Shown in pieces: positions 44,133 through 53,842 of a stretch of 64,000 nucleotides of DNA. The position numbers were made by a program, and so were the translations under genes. Origin of the DNA: Spirochaetales bacterium (GTDB lineage Bacteria > Spirochaetota > Spirochaetia > DAHUYW01); contig DAHUYW010000007.1 of the NCBI GenBank assembly GCA_027306915.1, positions 62,001 through 126,000 on the forward strand. The letters run 5' to 3'. Positions within the stretch are counted from its first letter, which is position 1. Each line of letters opens with the position of its first letter. The notes under the pieces were generated by a model. The model saw only the letters and a list, made by a program, of their open reading frames with translations. It was not told the origin of the DNA and did not search any database.

Positions 44133-45455
44133 GTGCCCTCCGGTGAGATGCCGATTGCGTGCGTCGGTCTGAGCTACCGGAGCGCTTCGGTGGAGCTGCT
44201 CGAGAACGTCTCAGTCTCCGCCGACGCGCTGCCTGAGGTCTTGACCGAGCTCTCCGGTGAGCCGGGCGGAGAACATGCCGAGCTGGTGGTGCTTTCGACC
44301 TGCAACCGCGTGGAGATCTACGGAGCGCGACCCGGCCTCGCCGAGCGCGGGAGGGCCTACTTCTCGCACCGCAGCGGACTTCCCCCCTCGACGATCGAGC
44401 CCACGCTCCACCTGTTTACCGGCCGTGAGGCGGCAGAGCACCTTCTTCGGGTGGCGTGCGGCCTCGATTCCCTGGTCGTCGGCGAGTCGCAGATCCTCGG
44501 ACAGGTCGAAAGCGCCTACGCGGCGGCTCAACGGGCCGGATGCGCGGGGCCGGTCATGGCCGCGCTCTTTCAGACCGCCATTCGATGCGGAAAGCGGATT
44601 CGCAACGAGACCGCGATCGGGCGGAGCGCCGAGAATATCAGCTCGGCTGCGGTCCATCTCGCGGAGAGCTACGTCGGAGATCTCGGGGAGGCGCGGGTCC
44701 TCGTCGTCGGAAGCGGGGAGATGGGGCGGCTTGCCCTGCGCACCCTTCGCAATCGCGGCGCCCAACGGATCGATCTCGTCAACCGCCACTTCGAGCATGC
44801 TGCGAAGGTTGCGCGGCGATGGGGAGCGAAGGCTCACCTCTTCCAGAACCTGCCCTGCCTCCTTGAGGCGAGCGACGTTGTCGTCAGCTCGACGAGCGCT
44901 CCTCGGCCCATCATCACCGCCGAGATGGTGCGGGCGGCAATGGCCGAGCGGCAGGGGCGGCCGCTGGTCCTCATCGACATCGCCGTCCCGCGGGATATCG
45001 ACCCGGAATCGAGCGCCATTGAGGGCGTCCATCTTTTTGACGTCGACGCGCTCAAGTCGCTCGACACCGCGCGGGACGGGGCGACCATCGCTGAGATCCC
45101 GGTTGTGGAGCGGATCATCGTAGAAGAGCTTGCCGAGGTCCAGGTGAAGATGGCGGAGATCTCGCTGCGGCCGGTCATCGCCGAGCTCTGGCTGCGAGCC
45201 GGGAAAATCCAGGACGAGGTTCTCGCGCACACTCGCTCCCGCCTTTCGGAGCTCGACGATGCCGAGTGGGCTCACGTCGTGAATCTCGCGCAAGCGCTCG
45301 TGAACAAGCTCTTGCACGCCCCGGCGACCCGACTGCGCATCGAAGCGGCAAACGGCCATGCCTTCGACTATGCAGAGGCGCTGCGCTACCTCTTCGATCT
45401 TCGCGCTCCCGGAGCTGTGCGGGAGCCCCCCGGTGACAAGGCCGAAGGACAATGA
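44133..45455 (+). CDS. hemA: Glutamyl-tRNA reductase
   Basis: A protein of 440 residues. Catalytic Cys is in STCNRVEIYG; ESQILGQV and the NADPH-binding VVGSGEMG follow, then the dimerisation domain. It makes glutamate-1-semialdehyde from Glu-tRNA, the first step of C5-route tetrapyrrole synthesis. The start is a GTG behind GAGG; an ATG five codons in (44148) has no space for a ribosome site. First gene of an eight-gene haem cluster; its stop overlaps hemC by four bases. hemL, the next enzyme, is the last gene of the cluster. Confidence 0.93.
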   Translation: MPSGEMPIACVGLSYRSASVELLENVSVSADALPEVLTELSGEPGGEHAELVVLSTCNRVEIYGARPGLAERGRAYFSHRSGLPPSTIEPTLHLFTGREAAEHLLRVACGLDSLVVGESQILGQVESAYAAAQRAGCAGPVMAALFQTAIRCGKRIRNETAIGRSAENISSAAVHLAESYVGDLGEARVLVVGSGEMGRLALRTLRNRGAQRIDLVNRHFEHAAKVARRWGAKAHLFQNLPCLLEASDVVVSSTSAPRPIITAEMVRAAMAERQGRPLVLIDIAVPRDIDPESSAIEGVHLFDVDALKSLDTARDGATIAEIPVVERIIVEELAEVQVKMAEISLRPVIAELWLRAGKIQDEVLAHTRSRLSELDDAEWAHVVNLAQALVNKLLHAPATRLRIEAANGHAFDYAEALRYLFDLRAPGAVREPPGDKAEGQ

Positions 45456-47182
45456 CCGTCCGGGTCGGAACCCGCTCATCGAAGCTTGCCCTCTGGCAGG
45501 CCGAGCTCGTGATCGGCCGGCTGCGCGAGGCGCACGGCGGGTTGGAGTGCCGCGTCGTTGCCTTTTCCACTCAAGGAGACGAGGTGACCGACCGGCCCCT
45601 CCCGGAGATCGGGGGAAAGGGCGTCTTCACGGAACGGATTGAGGAGGCTCTTCGCACGGGCGAGACCGACATCGCCGTGCACTCCTTGAAGGATCTCCCC
45701 GTCGACGAGGCCGAAGGTACCGAGATCGGTGCAGTCCTGGGCCGGGACGAGGCCCGCGACGCGCTAGTTTCGCGAGGGGGCCTGTGTCTCGATCGCCTGC
45801 CGGTTGGGGCTGTAGTCGGGACAAGCAGCACGCGCAGGCAAGCACAACTGCTTGCCCTCCGCCCCGACCTGGTTGTGCGCCCCATCCGGGGTAATGTCGA
45901 GACGCGCCTTCGCAAGGTCGAGGAGGGCGAGTACGACGCCGCCCTGCTCGCGGGCGCCGGGCTCGCCCGGCTTGGGCTCTCAGGAAGGGTGAGCGAGTGG
46001 CTCGATGTCAGGCTCTTCTTGCCTGCGCCGGGGCAGGGGGCGGTGGCGGTCCAGTGCCGCGCCGGCGATCGCGCGACGCTGGCTCTCCTGGCTGCGATCG
46101 ACGAGCCTGAGCTCCGCGCGGCGACGGAGGCCGAGCGGGGATTCCTGCGGGCGCTCGGCGGCGGGTGCTCGGCGCCGGTCGGGGCGTACGCCACGGTCGG
46201 CGGAGCGACGGCCGCCGGCCGGATCGTCACCCTGCACGCTCGGGTGATTGCGCCGGATGGAAGCCGGACGATCGAGGTCGAGGGAAGCGGAACGGGGGCT
46301 CGCGAGGTCGCCGCAAGACTTGCCGAGCGAGCCCGCGCGCAGGGGGCGGCTGCTATCCTTCAGGCCGCCGCGCACCCGTCGCCGGCCGCTCTTTCAGGGA
46401 GGCGGGTCGTCGTTACCCGGACTCGCGAGGGGAGCGATGAGCTGTGCGAGCGCCTGGAGGCGCTTGGGGCGACGGCGCTCGCACTCCCACTCATCCGGAT
46501 CGAGCCGGAGCCGGCGGGGCTCGCCGTCGAGGAGGCGATCCGCACCCTCTCGACCTTCCAGTGGCTGGTCTTCACGAGCTCAAACGGCGTAGACCACTTT
46601 TTCTCCCGCCTCACGGCGGGGGAAGCGGGGAGCGCGCACGCGCTCTCGTCGCGCCTCAGGGGGGTGAAGATTGCGGCCGTGGGCCAGAAAACCGCCGAGG
46701 CGGTCGCGCGATGGGGGCTTGCCGTGGAAGTGATCCCCGGCGAGGCCACCGGCGCCTCCCTTGCCCGCGAGCTCGGCGGGCGGGTGACCCAATGGCCGGT
46801 GCGCATCCTCCTCCCGCGGGCTCGCGAGGGGGGCGCGGAAATCGTCGAAGGACTGCGCGCGCGAGGTGCCGAGGTGGTTGATCTGCCCGTCTACCGGACC
46901 GTCCCCGCGGAGCCGAGCGGCGCGGAGGCCGCCGCGTTAGAGGAGGGGGCCGACGCCATCCTCTTCGCGAGCGGCTCGGCCGTTCGCGCTTTCGCGGTGC
47001 TTGCGGGCAGGGAGCCCAGGGTTGCCGCGATTGCCGGGAGCGCGGCGATAGTCTGCATCGGGCCTTCGACCGCCGAAGCCGCGCGAGACCTCGGTTACCG
47101 CGTCGCGGCGACCGCAGAGGAGCACACGAGTGACGGGCTTCTCCGATCCCTTGTTGCCTTTTTCGAGGATTATCATGACTAA
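45452..47182 (+). CDS. hemCD: Fused porphobilinogen deaminase / uroporphyrinogen-III synthase
   Basis: A protein of 576 residues with two enzymes. HemC is about 1-305: [20 protein letters not shown] and the dipyrromethane-binding Cys239 in LGGGCSAPV. HemD is about 314-576, starting [16 protein letters not shown] and ending in a typical [14 protein letters not shown] segment. No stop or frameshift lies at the junction; the linker is short and Ala/Pro-rich. Together they convert porphobilinogen to uroporphyrinogen III. It overlaps hemA and hemB. Confidence 0.93.
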   Translation: MTVRVGTRSSKLALWQAELVIGRLREAHGGLECRVVAFSTQGDEVTDRPLPEIGGKGVFTERIEEALRTGETDIAVHSLKDLPVDEAEGTEIGAVLGRDEARDALVSRGGLCLDRLPVGAVVGTSSTRRQAQLLALRPDLVVRPIRGNVETRLRKVEEGEYDAALLAGAGLARLGLSGRVSEWLDVRLFLPAPGQGAVAVQCRAGDRATLALLAAIDEPELRAATEAERGFLRALGGGCSAPVGAYATVGGATAAGRIVTLHARVIAPDGSRTIEVEGSGTGAREVAARLAERARAQGAAAILQAAAHPSPAALSGRRVVVTRTREGSDELCERLEALGATALALPLIRIEPEPAGLAVEEAIRTLSTFQWLVFTSSNGVDHFFSRLTAGEAGSAHALSSRLRGVKIAAVGQKTAEAVARWGLAVEVIPGEATGASLARELGGRVTQWPVRILLPRAREGGAEIVEGLRARGAEVVDLPVYRTVPAEPSGAEAAALEEGADAILFASGSAVRAFAVLAGREPRVAAIAGSAAIVCIGPSTAEAARDLGYRVAATAEEHTSDGLLRSLVAFFEDYHD

Positions 47183-48203
47183 AAACGAACCGACAGCGGC
47201 CCTAAAGCCGAGACGACTGCGGACCTACCCAAAGCTGCGCGCGATGGTACGCGAGACCTCCTTGGCCCCCGAGGACCTCATCTATCCTCTCTTCGTGACC
47301 CACGGGAAAGGAGTCCGAAAGCCGATCGCGTCGATGCCCGGGGTCTTTCAACTCTCGATCGACGAGCTGCTTGCCGAGCTGGGGGAGGTCGTCGCCCTGG
47401 GGATCCCAGCCGTGCTCCTCTTTGGGATTCCGGCCGCGAAGGACGCTTCAGGCTCGGAGAGCTACGCTCACGACGGGATCATTCAGCAGGCGATCCGCGC
47501 AATTCGAATGGAGCGGCTGGATCTCCTCGTCATCACCGATGTCTGTCTCTGCGAGTATACGGATCACGGCCACTGCGGCATTCTCAATACCGGCGGCCTC
47601 CACCGCCCGGTTCTCTCGCTTCCCGAAGGATACCTGCTCAACGACGAAACCCTCGATGCCATCGGGCGGGTGGCGCTGTCGCACGCCGAGGCTGGGGCCG
47701 ATATTGTCGCGCCGAGCGGGATGATCGATGGGATGGTGAGGGCGATACGGGAGGCCCTCGACCGTGGGGCCTTCGGCCATGTGCCGGTGCTCTCCTACGC
47801 GGTGAAGTACGCCTCCTCCTTCTACGGCCCGTTCCGCGAGGCGGCCGAAGGGGCGCCGCGCTTCGGCGACCGGCGAAGCCATCAGATGGATCCGGCGAAC
47901 GTGCGGGAGGCGCTCAAGGAGGCCGCCCTCGACGTCGCGGAGGGGGCCGACCTCCTCATGGTGAAGCCGGCGCTTCCCTATCTGGACGTGATCCGCGCGG
48001 TGCGCGGCCGCTTCCCGGAATATCCCCTCGCGGCCTACAATGTGAGCGGCGAATACGCGATGCTCAAGGCGGCAGCCGCGAACGGCTGGATCGACGAGCG
48101 GCAGGCAGTGATGGAGGTGCTCACAGGGATCAAGCGCGCCGGGGCCGATCTCATCATCACCTATCATGCGAAGGATGCGGTGAGATGGATGGAAAGGAGT
48201 TGA
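47175..48203 (+). CDS. hemB: Porphobilinogen synthase (ALA dehydratase)
   Basis: A protein of 342 residues. The zinc-type cysteine cluster [14 protein letters not shown] is complete, and both active-site lysines are present ([14 protein letters not shown] and MVKPALPY). It condenses two 5-aminolevulinates to porphobilinogen. I start at the ATG at 47175, eight bases before the hemD stop, with GAGG six bases upstream; an upstream in-frame start at 47130 would add 15 non-conserved residues. Confidence 0.94.
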   Translation: MTKNEPTAALKPRRLRTYPKLRAMVRETSLAPEDLIYPLFVTHGKGVRKPIASMPGVFQLSIDELLAELGEVVALGIPAVLLFGIPAAKDASGSESYAHDGIIQQAIRAIRMERLDLLVITDVCLCEYTDHGHCGILNTGGLHRPVLSLPEGYLLNDETLDAIGRVALSHAEAGADIVAPSGMIDGMVRAIREALDRGAFGHVPVLSYAVKYASSFYGPFREAAEGAPRFGDRRSHQMDPANVREALKEAALDVAEGADLLMVKPALPYLDVIRAVRGRFPEYPLAAYNVSGEYAMLKAAAANGWIDERQAVMEVLTGIKRAGADLIITYHAKDAVRWMERS

Positions 48204-48206
48204 GGC

Positions 48207-48959
48207 ATGGAAGCTGAGGTTGCGCAGGAAAAACGGGGGGAGAGGGCGTCGGGAAGCGCGCCGGATATCCGCGAGAAGGGCCGCTCCAAGAGCGGCGAGA
48301 CGACAGCCACGGACAGGCGCCTCTTTGTCCAGCTCCACGCCTTCGGCGGGTGCCGCGACTCGCGCGGCATCGCGCAAGCCCTCGCAGAGGCGGGGCTCCA
48401 CGGGGTGCTCTACGAGGATCTGAACGATCCCTCCGGCATCGGGCTCCTCACCTTCGACGAGCGGCCCGACTATTTCCTCGACGTCGCGCACCCGCTCCTC
48501 AGGCGGGGACCCTTCGAGGGGCTGCGCTTCAAGGAGGAGTACACCATGGTTGGGCGCACCTACTCGATGGGGTGGGAATCGGACCTGGAGGAGGCGCTCA
48601 TTACCCGGCCGAAAACAAGAATCTTGAGCCCCGAGCTTCGTTGGGCGGTCTGGTATCCGGTCCGGCGCGCAGGCGCCTTCGAAGAGCTTGATTCAGGCGA
48701 GCAGCACGCGGTCTTGAGCGAGCACGGCAGCATCGGCCAGTCCTTCGGTCGAGCCGGGATCGCCCACGACATCCGGCTCGCCTGCCACGGGCTCAACAAG
48801 GAGGACAACGACTTCGTGATCGGAGTCGTCAGCAGCGAGCTCTATCCCCTCTCCGCTATCATCCAGCGGATGCGAAAGACGCGCCAGACGGCGCGCTATC
48901 TCACCCGCCTCGGTCCCTTCTTCGTCGGCCGCGTGCTTTGGCAGGCGAAGGAGTCATGA
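48207..48959 (+). CDS. ChdC/HemQ-like protein (chlorite dismutase family)
   Basis: A protein of 250 residues. After about 38 charged residues comes the chlorite-dismutase fold. Y150 in WYPVRR lies where ChdC has its catalytic tyrosine (YPM motif in Listeria and Staphylococcus), and H173 in SEHGSIGQSF matches the proximal haem ligand. DNDFVIGV, MRKTRQTARYL and LGPFFVG are strongly family-like. In ChdC the reaction is decarboxylation of coprohaem to haem b. The sequence is divergent from the Firmicute type (YPV not YPM), so activity is inferred from context: no hemN/hemF is in the cluster. Confidence 0.75.
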   Translation: MEAEVAQEKRGERASGSAPDIREKGRSKSGETTATDRRLFVQLHAFGGCRDSRGIAQALAEAGLHGVLYEDLNDPSGIGLLTFDERPDYFLDVAHPLLRRGPFEGLRFKEEYTMVGRTYSMGWESDLEEALITRPKTRILSPELRWAVWYPVRRAGAFEELDSGEQHAVLSEHGSIGQSFGRAGIAHDIRLACHGLNKEDNDFVIGVVSSELYPLSAIIQRMRKTRQTARYLTRLGPFFVGRVLWQAKES

Positions 48960-50083
48960 GCGAGCGTCGCTCGGCGAGCGGGGGTGCGGCTGGCGGATCC
49001 GGCGCTCCGGAAGAGCGCTCTCGGGCGGCCGATTCTGCCTTCTTGCGGGCCTGCCGCCGCGAGCGCGCCCCCCGCACCCCAGTCTGGTTTATGCGCCAGG
49101 CAGGCCGCTATCTGCCCGAGTATCGCGCGGTGCGCGAGCGACATCCCATCCTCGAGATCATCGAGACTCCCGAGCTCGCCGCGGAAATTACCCTGCAGCC
49201 CCTGCGGCGCTTCGATCTCGACGCGGCCATCATCTTCGCCGACATTCTGCCGCCCCTGCGCACGATGGGTCTCGAGATCTCCTTCGGGCGAGGCGACGGG
49301 GGCGAAGGACCGGTCATCGCAAACCGGATCGACCGCACCTTCGACATAGACCTGCTGGCCTGCCCCCCCGCCGCCGAAGGGCTGGGGCCGACTCTTCAGG
49401 CGATCCGGCTCGTGCGCAGCGAGCTGGACCGCACGGGAACCCCGCTCATCGGGTTTGCGGGGGCCCCGTTCACCCTCGCAAGCTACGCGATCGAAGGGGG
49501 GGGCTCGCGGACCTACGCGAGGACGAAGGCTCTCATGTACGGCGAGCCTGCTGCCTGGAAGCGGCTCATGACCAAGCTGGTGAGCGTGCAGGCGGATTTT
49601 CTCATCGAGCAGGCGAAGGCCGGGGCGCAAGCCCTCCAGCTCTTCGATTCCTGGGCGGGAATCGCGCTTGGCCGCGAGGACTACCTTCGCTACGTCCAGC
49701 CCTACAACCGCCGGCTCTTCGAGGCGGTGAAGCCGCTCGGGGTTCCGGTCATCAATTTCAGCACCGGCACAGGGACCTACATCGAGGAGGTCGCAGCCGC
49801 GGGCGGCGAGGTTATCGGGGTCGACTGGCGGATGGGGCTCGACGCCTACTGGAGCAAGATCGGGCCGCAGCGTGCGATCCAGGGCAATCTCGACCCGGGT
49901 GCGCTCCTCGCTCCCTGGCGGGAGCTCATCCCGCGGGTGGCGGCAGTCCTCGCCGCAGCGGACGGCCGCCCGGGCCACATCTTCAACCTCGGCCACGGCG
50001 TCTACCCGGAGACGCCGATCGACAGCGTAAAGCGGGTTGTCGACTTCGTGCACGAATGGAGGGGCAATGAGCCGAAGCGATGA
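48956..50083 (+). CDS. hemE: Uroporphyrinogen decarboxylase
   Basis: A protein of 375 residues. Signature PVWFMRQAGRYLPEYR, FADILPPL, GFAGAPFTLASY and FNLGHGVYPETP are all conserved. It makes coproporphyrinogen III from uroporphyrinogen III. The N-terminal about 30 residues are a Gly/Ala/Ser-rich extension. The ATG at 48956 overlaps the previous stop (ATGA) and follows AAGGAG. In this cluster it feeds HemY. Confidence 0.94.
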   Translation: MSERRSASGGAAGGSGAPEERSRAADSAFLRACRRERAPRTPVWFMRQAGRYLPEYRAVRERHPILEIIETPELAAEITLQPLRRFDLDAAIIFADILPPLRTMGLEISFGRGDGGEGPVIANRIDRTFDIDLLACPPAAEGLGPTLQAIRLVRSELDRTGTPLIGFAGAPFTLASYAIEGGGSRTYARTKALMYGEPAAWKRLMTKLVSVQADFLIEQAKAGAQALQLFDSWAGIALGREDYLRYVQPYNRRLFEAVKPLGVPVINFSTGTGTYIEEVAAAGGEVIGVDWRMGLDAYWSKIGPQRAIQGNLDPGALLAPWRELIPRVAAVLAAADGRPGHIFNLGHGVYPETPIDSVKRVVDFVHEWRGNEPKR

Positions 50084-51032
50084 GGGGACGATCGGCGTGC
50101 TCGTGATGGCCTATGGGGGCCTGAGCTCGCTGGAGGAGCTTCCCGGCTACCTCGCCGATATCCGCGGCGGCCGCCCCACTCCCAAGGCGGTCGTGGAGGA
50201 GATCGGCAAGCACTACGAGCGGATCGGCGGCCGCTCGCCCCTTCTCGAGATAAGCCGCTCTCAAGTGGAGGCGCTCCAGCGCCGCCTGGGAGAGGAGCCC
50301 TTTCGCTGCTACCTGGGGATGCGCCACTGGGCGCCCTGGATCGAAGAGGTGGTGGGGCGGATGGCCGATGAGGGGACGGCTCGCGCGGTCGGGATCGTGC
50401 TTGCCCCCCACTACAGCTCGATGAACATCGAGCGCTACTTTCAAAAGGTGCGCGACGGGCTCGAGCTCTACCGCGCGAATATCGATTTTCGCTTCGTGAA
50501 AAGCTACCACGACGCCCCAGCGCTTATCGAGGGGCTGGCTCGGCGCGTGCGCGAGGGGATCGACCGCTGGCCGCAGGAGGAGCGCGGGAGGGTCCACGTG
50601 GTCTTCAGCGCGCACAGCCTTCCCAGCCGCATCCTCGGCCAGGGCGATCCCTACGACGGTCAGCTTCGAGAGACCGCCCGTCTCGTCGCAGCGCGCGCAG
50701 GGCTCGCCGAGGGACGCTGGTCGTGGAGCTACCAATCCGCGGGCAAGAGCCCCGAGCCGTGGCTCGGGCCGCAGCTCGAAGAGTACATCGCCGAGCTCGC
50801 AGGGCGCGCCGTCCGCGATGTGGTAGTCGTGCCGGTCGGATTCGTGGCGGACCACGTGGAGATCCTCTACGACATCGACATCGAGGCGGCGGAGGTGGCC
50901 CGACACTGGGGGATTCGCCTGGAGCGGCCCCCGGCGCTGAACGACGATCCGCTCTTCATCGAGGCGCTTGCCGGAGCGGTGGAGGGTGCAGCCCTTGAGG
51001 CGGGCTGGATCCGGGGAAAGGCGAGCCGATGA
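50067..51032 (+). CDS. hemH: Ferrochelatase (probably coproporphyrin ferrochelatase)
   Basis: A protein of 321 residues. The metal-inserting pair H183 (FSAHSLP) and E265 (DHVEILYDID) aligns with the Bacillus enzyme's His183 and Glu264. The length and lack of membrane tail or [2Fe-2S] cysteines match the soluble, Firmicute-like form, which inserts iron into coproporphyrin III. GGAGGGG precedes the ATG at 50067, inside the 3' end of hemE. Substrate (copro- or protoporphyrin) is inferred from the neighbouring ChdC-like gene. Confidence 0.92.
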   Translation: MSRSDEGTIGVLVMAYGGLSSLEELPGYLADIRGGRPTPKAVVEEIGKHYERIGGRSPLLEISRSQVEALQRRLGEEPFRCYLGMRHWAPWIEEVVGRMADEGTARAVGIVLAPHYSSMNIERYFQKVRDGLELYRANIDFRFVKSYHDAPALIEGLARRVREGIDRWPQEERGRVHVVFSAHSLPSRILGQGDPYDGQLRETARLVAARAGLAEGRWSWSYQSAGKSPEPWLGPQLEEYIAELAGRAVRDVVVVPVGFVADHVEILYDIDIEAAEVARHWGIRLERPPALNDDPLFIEALAGAVEGAALEAGWIRGKASR

Positions 51033-52438
51033 GGCGGCTCGCAATCATCGGCGGAGGGATCACGGGGCTTGCCGCCGCCCACCGGGCACAGCGGCTGCTG
51101 GAAGGCTCCCCGCTCGGCGGGGACGGCTTCGAGATTACCCTCCTCGAGCGCGAGGAGCGTCTCGGCGGCAAGATCGTCACGGAGCAGGAGGGCGGTTTTC
51201 TTCTCGAAGGGGCGGCGGACAGCTTCCTCACGCGCAAACCGGCAGCGCTCGCCCTCTGCGAGGAGTTGGGGGTCGCGGGGAGGCTTGTCGGACAGCTCCC
51301 GCAGCCGGTGCGCTCCTTCGTCATGCACCGCCACGAGCTGTATCCCCTCCCGGAGGGCTTTTCGGGGATGGTCCCCACCAATCTCGATGCCCTTCTTGCG
51401 ACTCCCCTCCTCTCCCAGGCCGCCAAGCATCGGGTACAGATGGAGCCCTCCATCCCCCCCGACGGCCCTTCGGGGGATGAGTCCATCGCCCACTTCATGG
51501 CGCGGCGGCTCGGGCCGGAGGTGTTCGAGCTTCTGGTCGAGCCGCTTCTCTCCGGGATCTACGCCGGCGACGCCTCCACCTTGAGCCTCATGGCTACCTT
51601 CCCGCGGCTGCGGGAGATGGAGCGGCGGAGCGGAAGCCTCTTGAAAGGGCTCGCCGCCGAGCGCGCGGCTCAGGCGGCCTCACAGCCTCCCTTCGTCACC
51701 TTCCCCGAGGGGATGGGCGAGCTGGTTCGGATTCTCGGCGCAGGGCTCTCGGGAACGCGCATTCGCACCCGCGCCGAGGTCCGAACGGTGGAAGAGGGCG
51801 AAGGCGGGCGCTACCTCATCGGATTGAGCGACGGCTCCGCCGTCGAGGCCGACGCCGTCATCCTCGCCACCCCGGCCTTTGCGAGCGCCTCGCTTCTCAC
51901 GCGGCTCGACCCTGCTCTCGCCGAGCTTCTCGCCACGATCCCCTTCGCCTCCGTTGCCGTCATCCATCTCGGCTTCAGGCGCTCTGATCTTGAACGCCCG
52001 CTTGAAGGCTACGGCTATCTTATCCCCCAGGTTGAGGAGAGCGACCTCCTTGCCTGCACCTGGACCTCGAGCAAGTGGGGCGGCAGGGCGCCCGAGGATG
52101 CCGTCTCCGTGCGTGTCTACGCGGGCCGCTACGGCCGCGAGAAGGTCACGGAGCGGCCGGACCATGCCCTTCTCGAACTGGCGCGGGCCGAGCTTGCGGC
52201 GACGCTCGGGGTGAGCGCCCAGCCGATCCTCTCTCGGGTCTACCGCTGGGAGCGGGCCCTGCCGCAATACACCCTCGGACACCTCGATCGCCTCGACGCG
52301 ATCGAGGGTCGAGCCCTCGCGCATCAGGGGCTGCTCCTCGCCGGGGCATCCTACCGGGGGGTTGGGGTTCCCGACTGCATCGACTCGGGGACCCGCGCAG
52401 CGACTGCGGCGGTAAGCCATCTGCTGGAGGCAGGATGA
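51029..52438 (+). CDS. hemY: Oxygen-dependent (copro)porphyrinogen oxidase
   Basis: A protein of 469 residues. FAD-binding [14 protein letters not shown] at the N-terminus, the ERLGGKI segment, and the C-terminal FAD motif [15 protein letters not shown] define the HemY/CgoX family. In the coproporphyrin route it oxidises coproporphyrinogen III to coproporphyrin III using O2; in the classical route it would act on protoporphyrinogen IX. The gene order hemH-hemY matches Gram-positive style clusters. It overlaps hemH and hemL by four bases each. Confidence 0.9.
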   Translation: MRRLAIIGGGITGLAAAHRAQRLLEGSPLGGDGFEITLLEREERLGGKIVTEQEGGFLLEGAADSFLTRKPAALALCEELGVAGRLVGQLPQPVRSFVMHRHELYPLPEGFSGMVPTNLDALLATPLLSQAAKHRVQMEPSIPPDGPSGDESIAHFMARRLGPEVFELLVEPLLSGIYAGDASTLSLMATFPRLREMERRSGSLLKGLAAERAAQAASQPPFVTFPEGMGELVRILGAGLSGTRIRTRAEVRTVEEGEGGRYLIGLSDGSAVEADAVILATPAFASASLLTRLDPALAELLATIPFASVAVIHLGFRRSDLERPLEGYGYLIPQVEESDLLACTWTSSKWGGRAPEDAVSVRVYAGRYGREKVTERPDHALLELARAELAATLGVSAQPILSRVYRWERALPQYTLGHLDRLDAIEGRALAHQGLLLAGASYRGVGVPDCIDSGTRAATAAVSHLLEAG

Positions 52439-53730
52439 GAGAAACGGCACTGTCTGAGAAGCTCTTCGACGAGGCGCTCACGCTCCTTCCCGGCGGCGTC
52501 GATTCGCCGGTTCGAGCCTTTCGGGCGGTGGGCGGCAGACCGCTCTTTATCGCGAAGGGCGAGGGGGCCTACCTCGTCGACGTCGACGGCAATCGCTACA
52601 TCGACTACGTCCTCTCCTGGGGACCGCTTGTCCTCGGTCACGCCCACCCGCGGATCGTCGCCGCGCTCACCTCTGCGCTCGCGGCCGGAACCAGCTTCGG
52701 CGCCCCAAGCCCGCTCGAGAACGAGCTAGCAAGGCTCATCGTCGCTCGAGTTCCCAGCGTGGAGATGGTGCGCTTCGTGAGCTCGGGGACCGAGGCCGTG
52801 ATGAGCGCCCTGCGTCTCGCGCGCGCCTACACCCGGCGGTCGAAGATCGTCAAGTTCATCGGGGGCTACCACGGCCACGCCGATCTGCTGCTCGTGCAGG
52901 CCGGCTCGGGGGTTGCCACGCTTGGGCTTCCCGATTCCCCTGGGGTCCCGGCCGGCGCCGTGGCCGATACCCTTTCGGCCCCTTACAACGACCTCGCCGC
53001 TGTCAAGGAGCTTTTTCGCGCCCATCGGGGCGCCATCGCAGCGGTGATCGTCGAACCGGTAGCGGGCAACATGGGGGTGGTCCTCCCGCGGGACGGGTTC
53101 CTCGCCGGATTGCGCGAGATAACCAAAAGCGAGGGGTCGCTTCTCATCTTCGACGAGGTCATGACCTTCTTTCGCGTGCATCCCGGGGGCGCGCAAGGAC
53201 TCTATGGGATCCGGCCGGATCTCACAACCTTCGGCAAGGTGATCGGCGGGGGCATGCCGGTCGGCGCCTACGGGGGCCGGCGCTCCATCATGGAGCTCGT
53301 CGCGCCGGCGGGTCCGGTTTACCAAGCCGGGACGCTCTCCGGCAATCCGCTCGCCATGACCGCCGGGATCGAGACCTTGAGGGAGCTGGCTGAGCCGGGA
53401 AGGTGGGAGCAGCTCTCGCAGGCCGCACATGGGGTGACCGAAGGGCTTCAAGCGCGAGCGCGCGATGCCGGAGTTCCCCTCCAAGCGGCGCAGGCCGGCT
53501 CCATGTTCGGCTTTTTTTTCGCCGACGGTCCGGTCGGCGACTGGGAGCAGGCGAATCGCTCGAACACCGAGCGCTTCGCCCGCTTCTTTCGGCGGATGCT
53601 CGACGAGGGAATCTATTTCGCCCCCTCGCAGTTCGAGGCAGCTTTTGTCTCTACCGCTCACGGGCCGGCGGAGCTCTCCGCCACGCTTGACGCGGCGGAG
53701 AGGGTTCTTCGCGCGGAAGCCCGCACCTGA
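52435..53730 (+). CDS. hemL: Glutamate-1-semialdehyde 2,1-aminomutase
   Basis: A protein of 431 residues. PLP-binding lysine in [42 protein letters not shown] and FDEVMTFFR are GSA-aminomutase hallmarks. It makes 5-aminolevulinate, the second step of the pathway, yet is the last gene. The ATG at 52435 overlaps the hemY stop (ATGA) and follows GGAGGCAGG. No clear terminator was found in the following 110 bases. Confidence 0.94.
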   Translation: MRETALSEKLFDEALTLLPGGVDSPVRAFRAVGGRPLFIAKGEGAYLVDVDGNRYIDYVLSWGPLVLGHAHPRIVAALTSALAAGTSFGAPSPLENELARLIVARVPSVEMVRFVSSGTEAVMSALRLARAYTRRSKIVKFIGGYHGHADLLLVQAGSGVATLGLPDSPGVPAGAVADTLSAPYNDLAAVKELFRAHRGAIAAVIVEPVAGNMGVVLPRDGFLAGLREITKSEGSLLIFDEVMTFFRVHPGGAQGLYGIRPDLTTFGKVIGGGMPVGAYGGRRSIMELVAPAGPVYQAGTLSGNPLAMTAGIETLRELAEPGRWEQLSQAAHGVTEGLQARARDAGVPLQAAQAGSMFGFFFADGPVGDWEQANRSNTERFARFFRRMLDEGIYFAPSQFEAAFVSTAHGPAELSATLDAAERVLRAEART

Positions 53731-53842
53731 ACGGCCGCGAGGCTCGAAAAACCATCCAAAAAGTACTGTGCAGAGCGCTTCAAGTCTGCTACTATCGAAA
53801 AGCAATTTCAGAGTGAGCGGATAGAGGGGCCCTCCCCGCCGC

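Noticed and set aside
52075..52434. Upstream extension of the hemL frame by 120 codons
   Set aside because: It runs inside hemY in another frame; hemL homologues start at the ATG overlapping the hemY stop.
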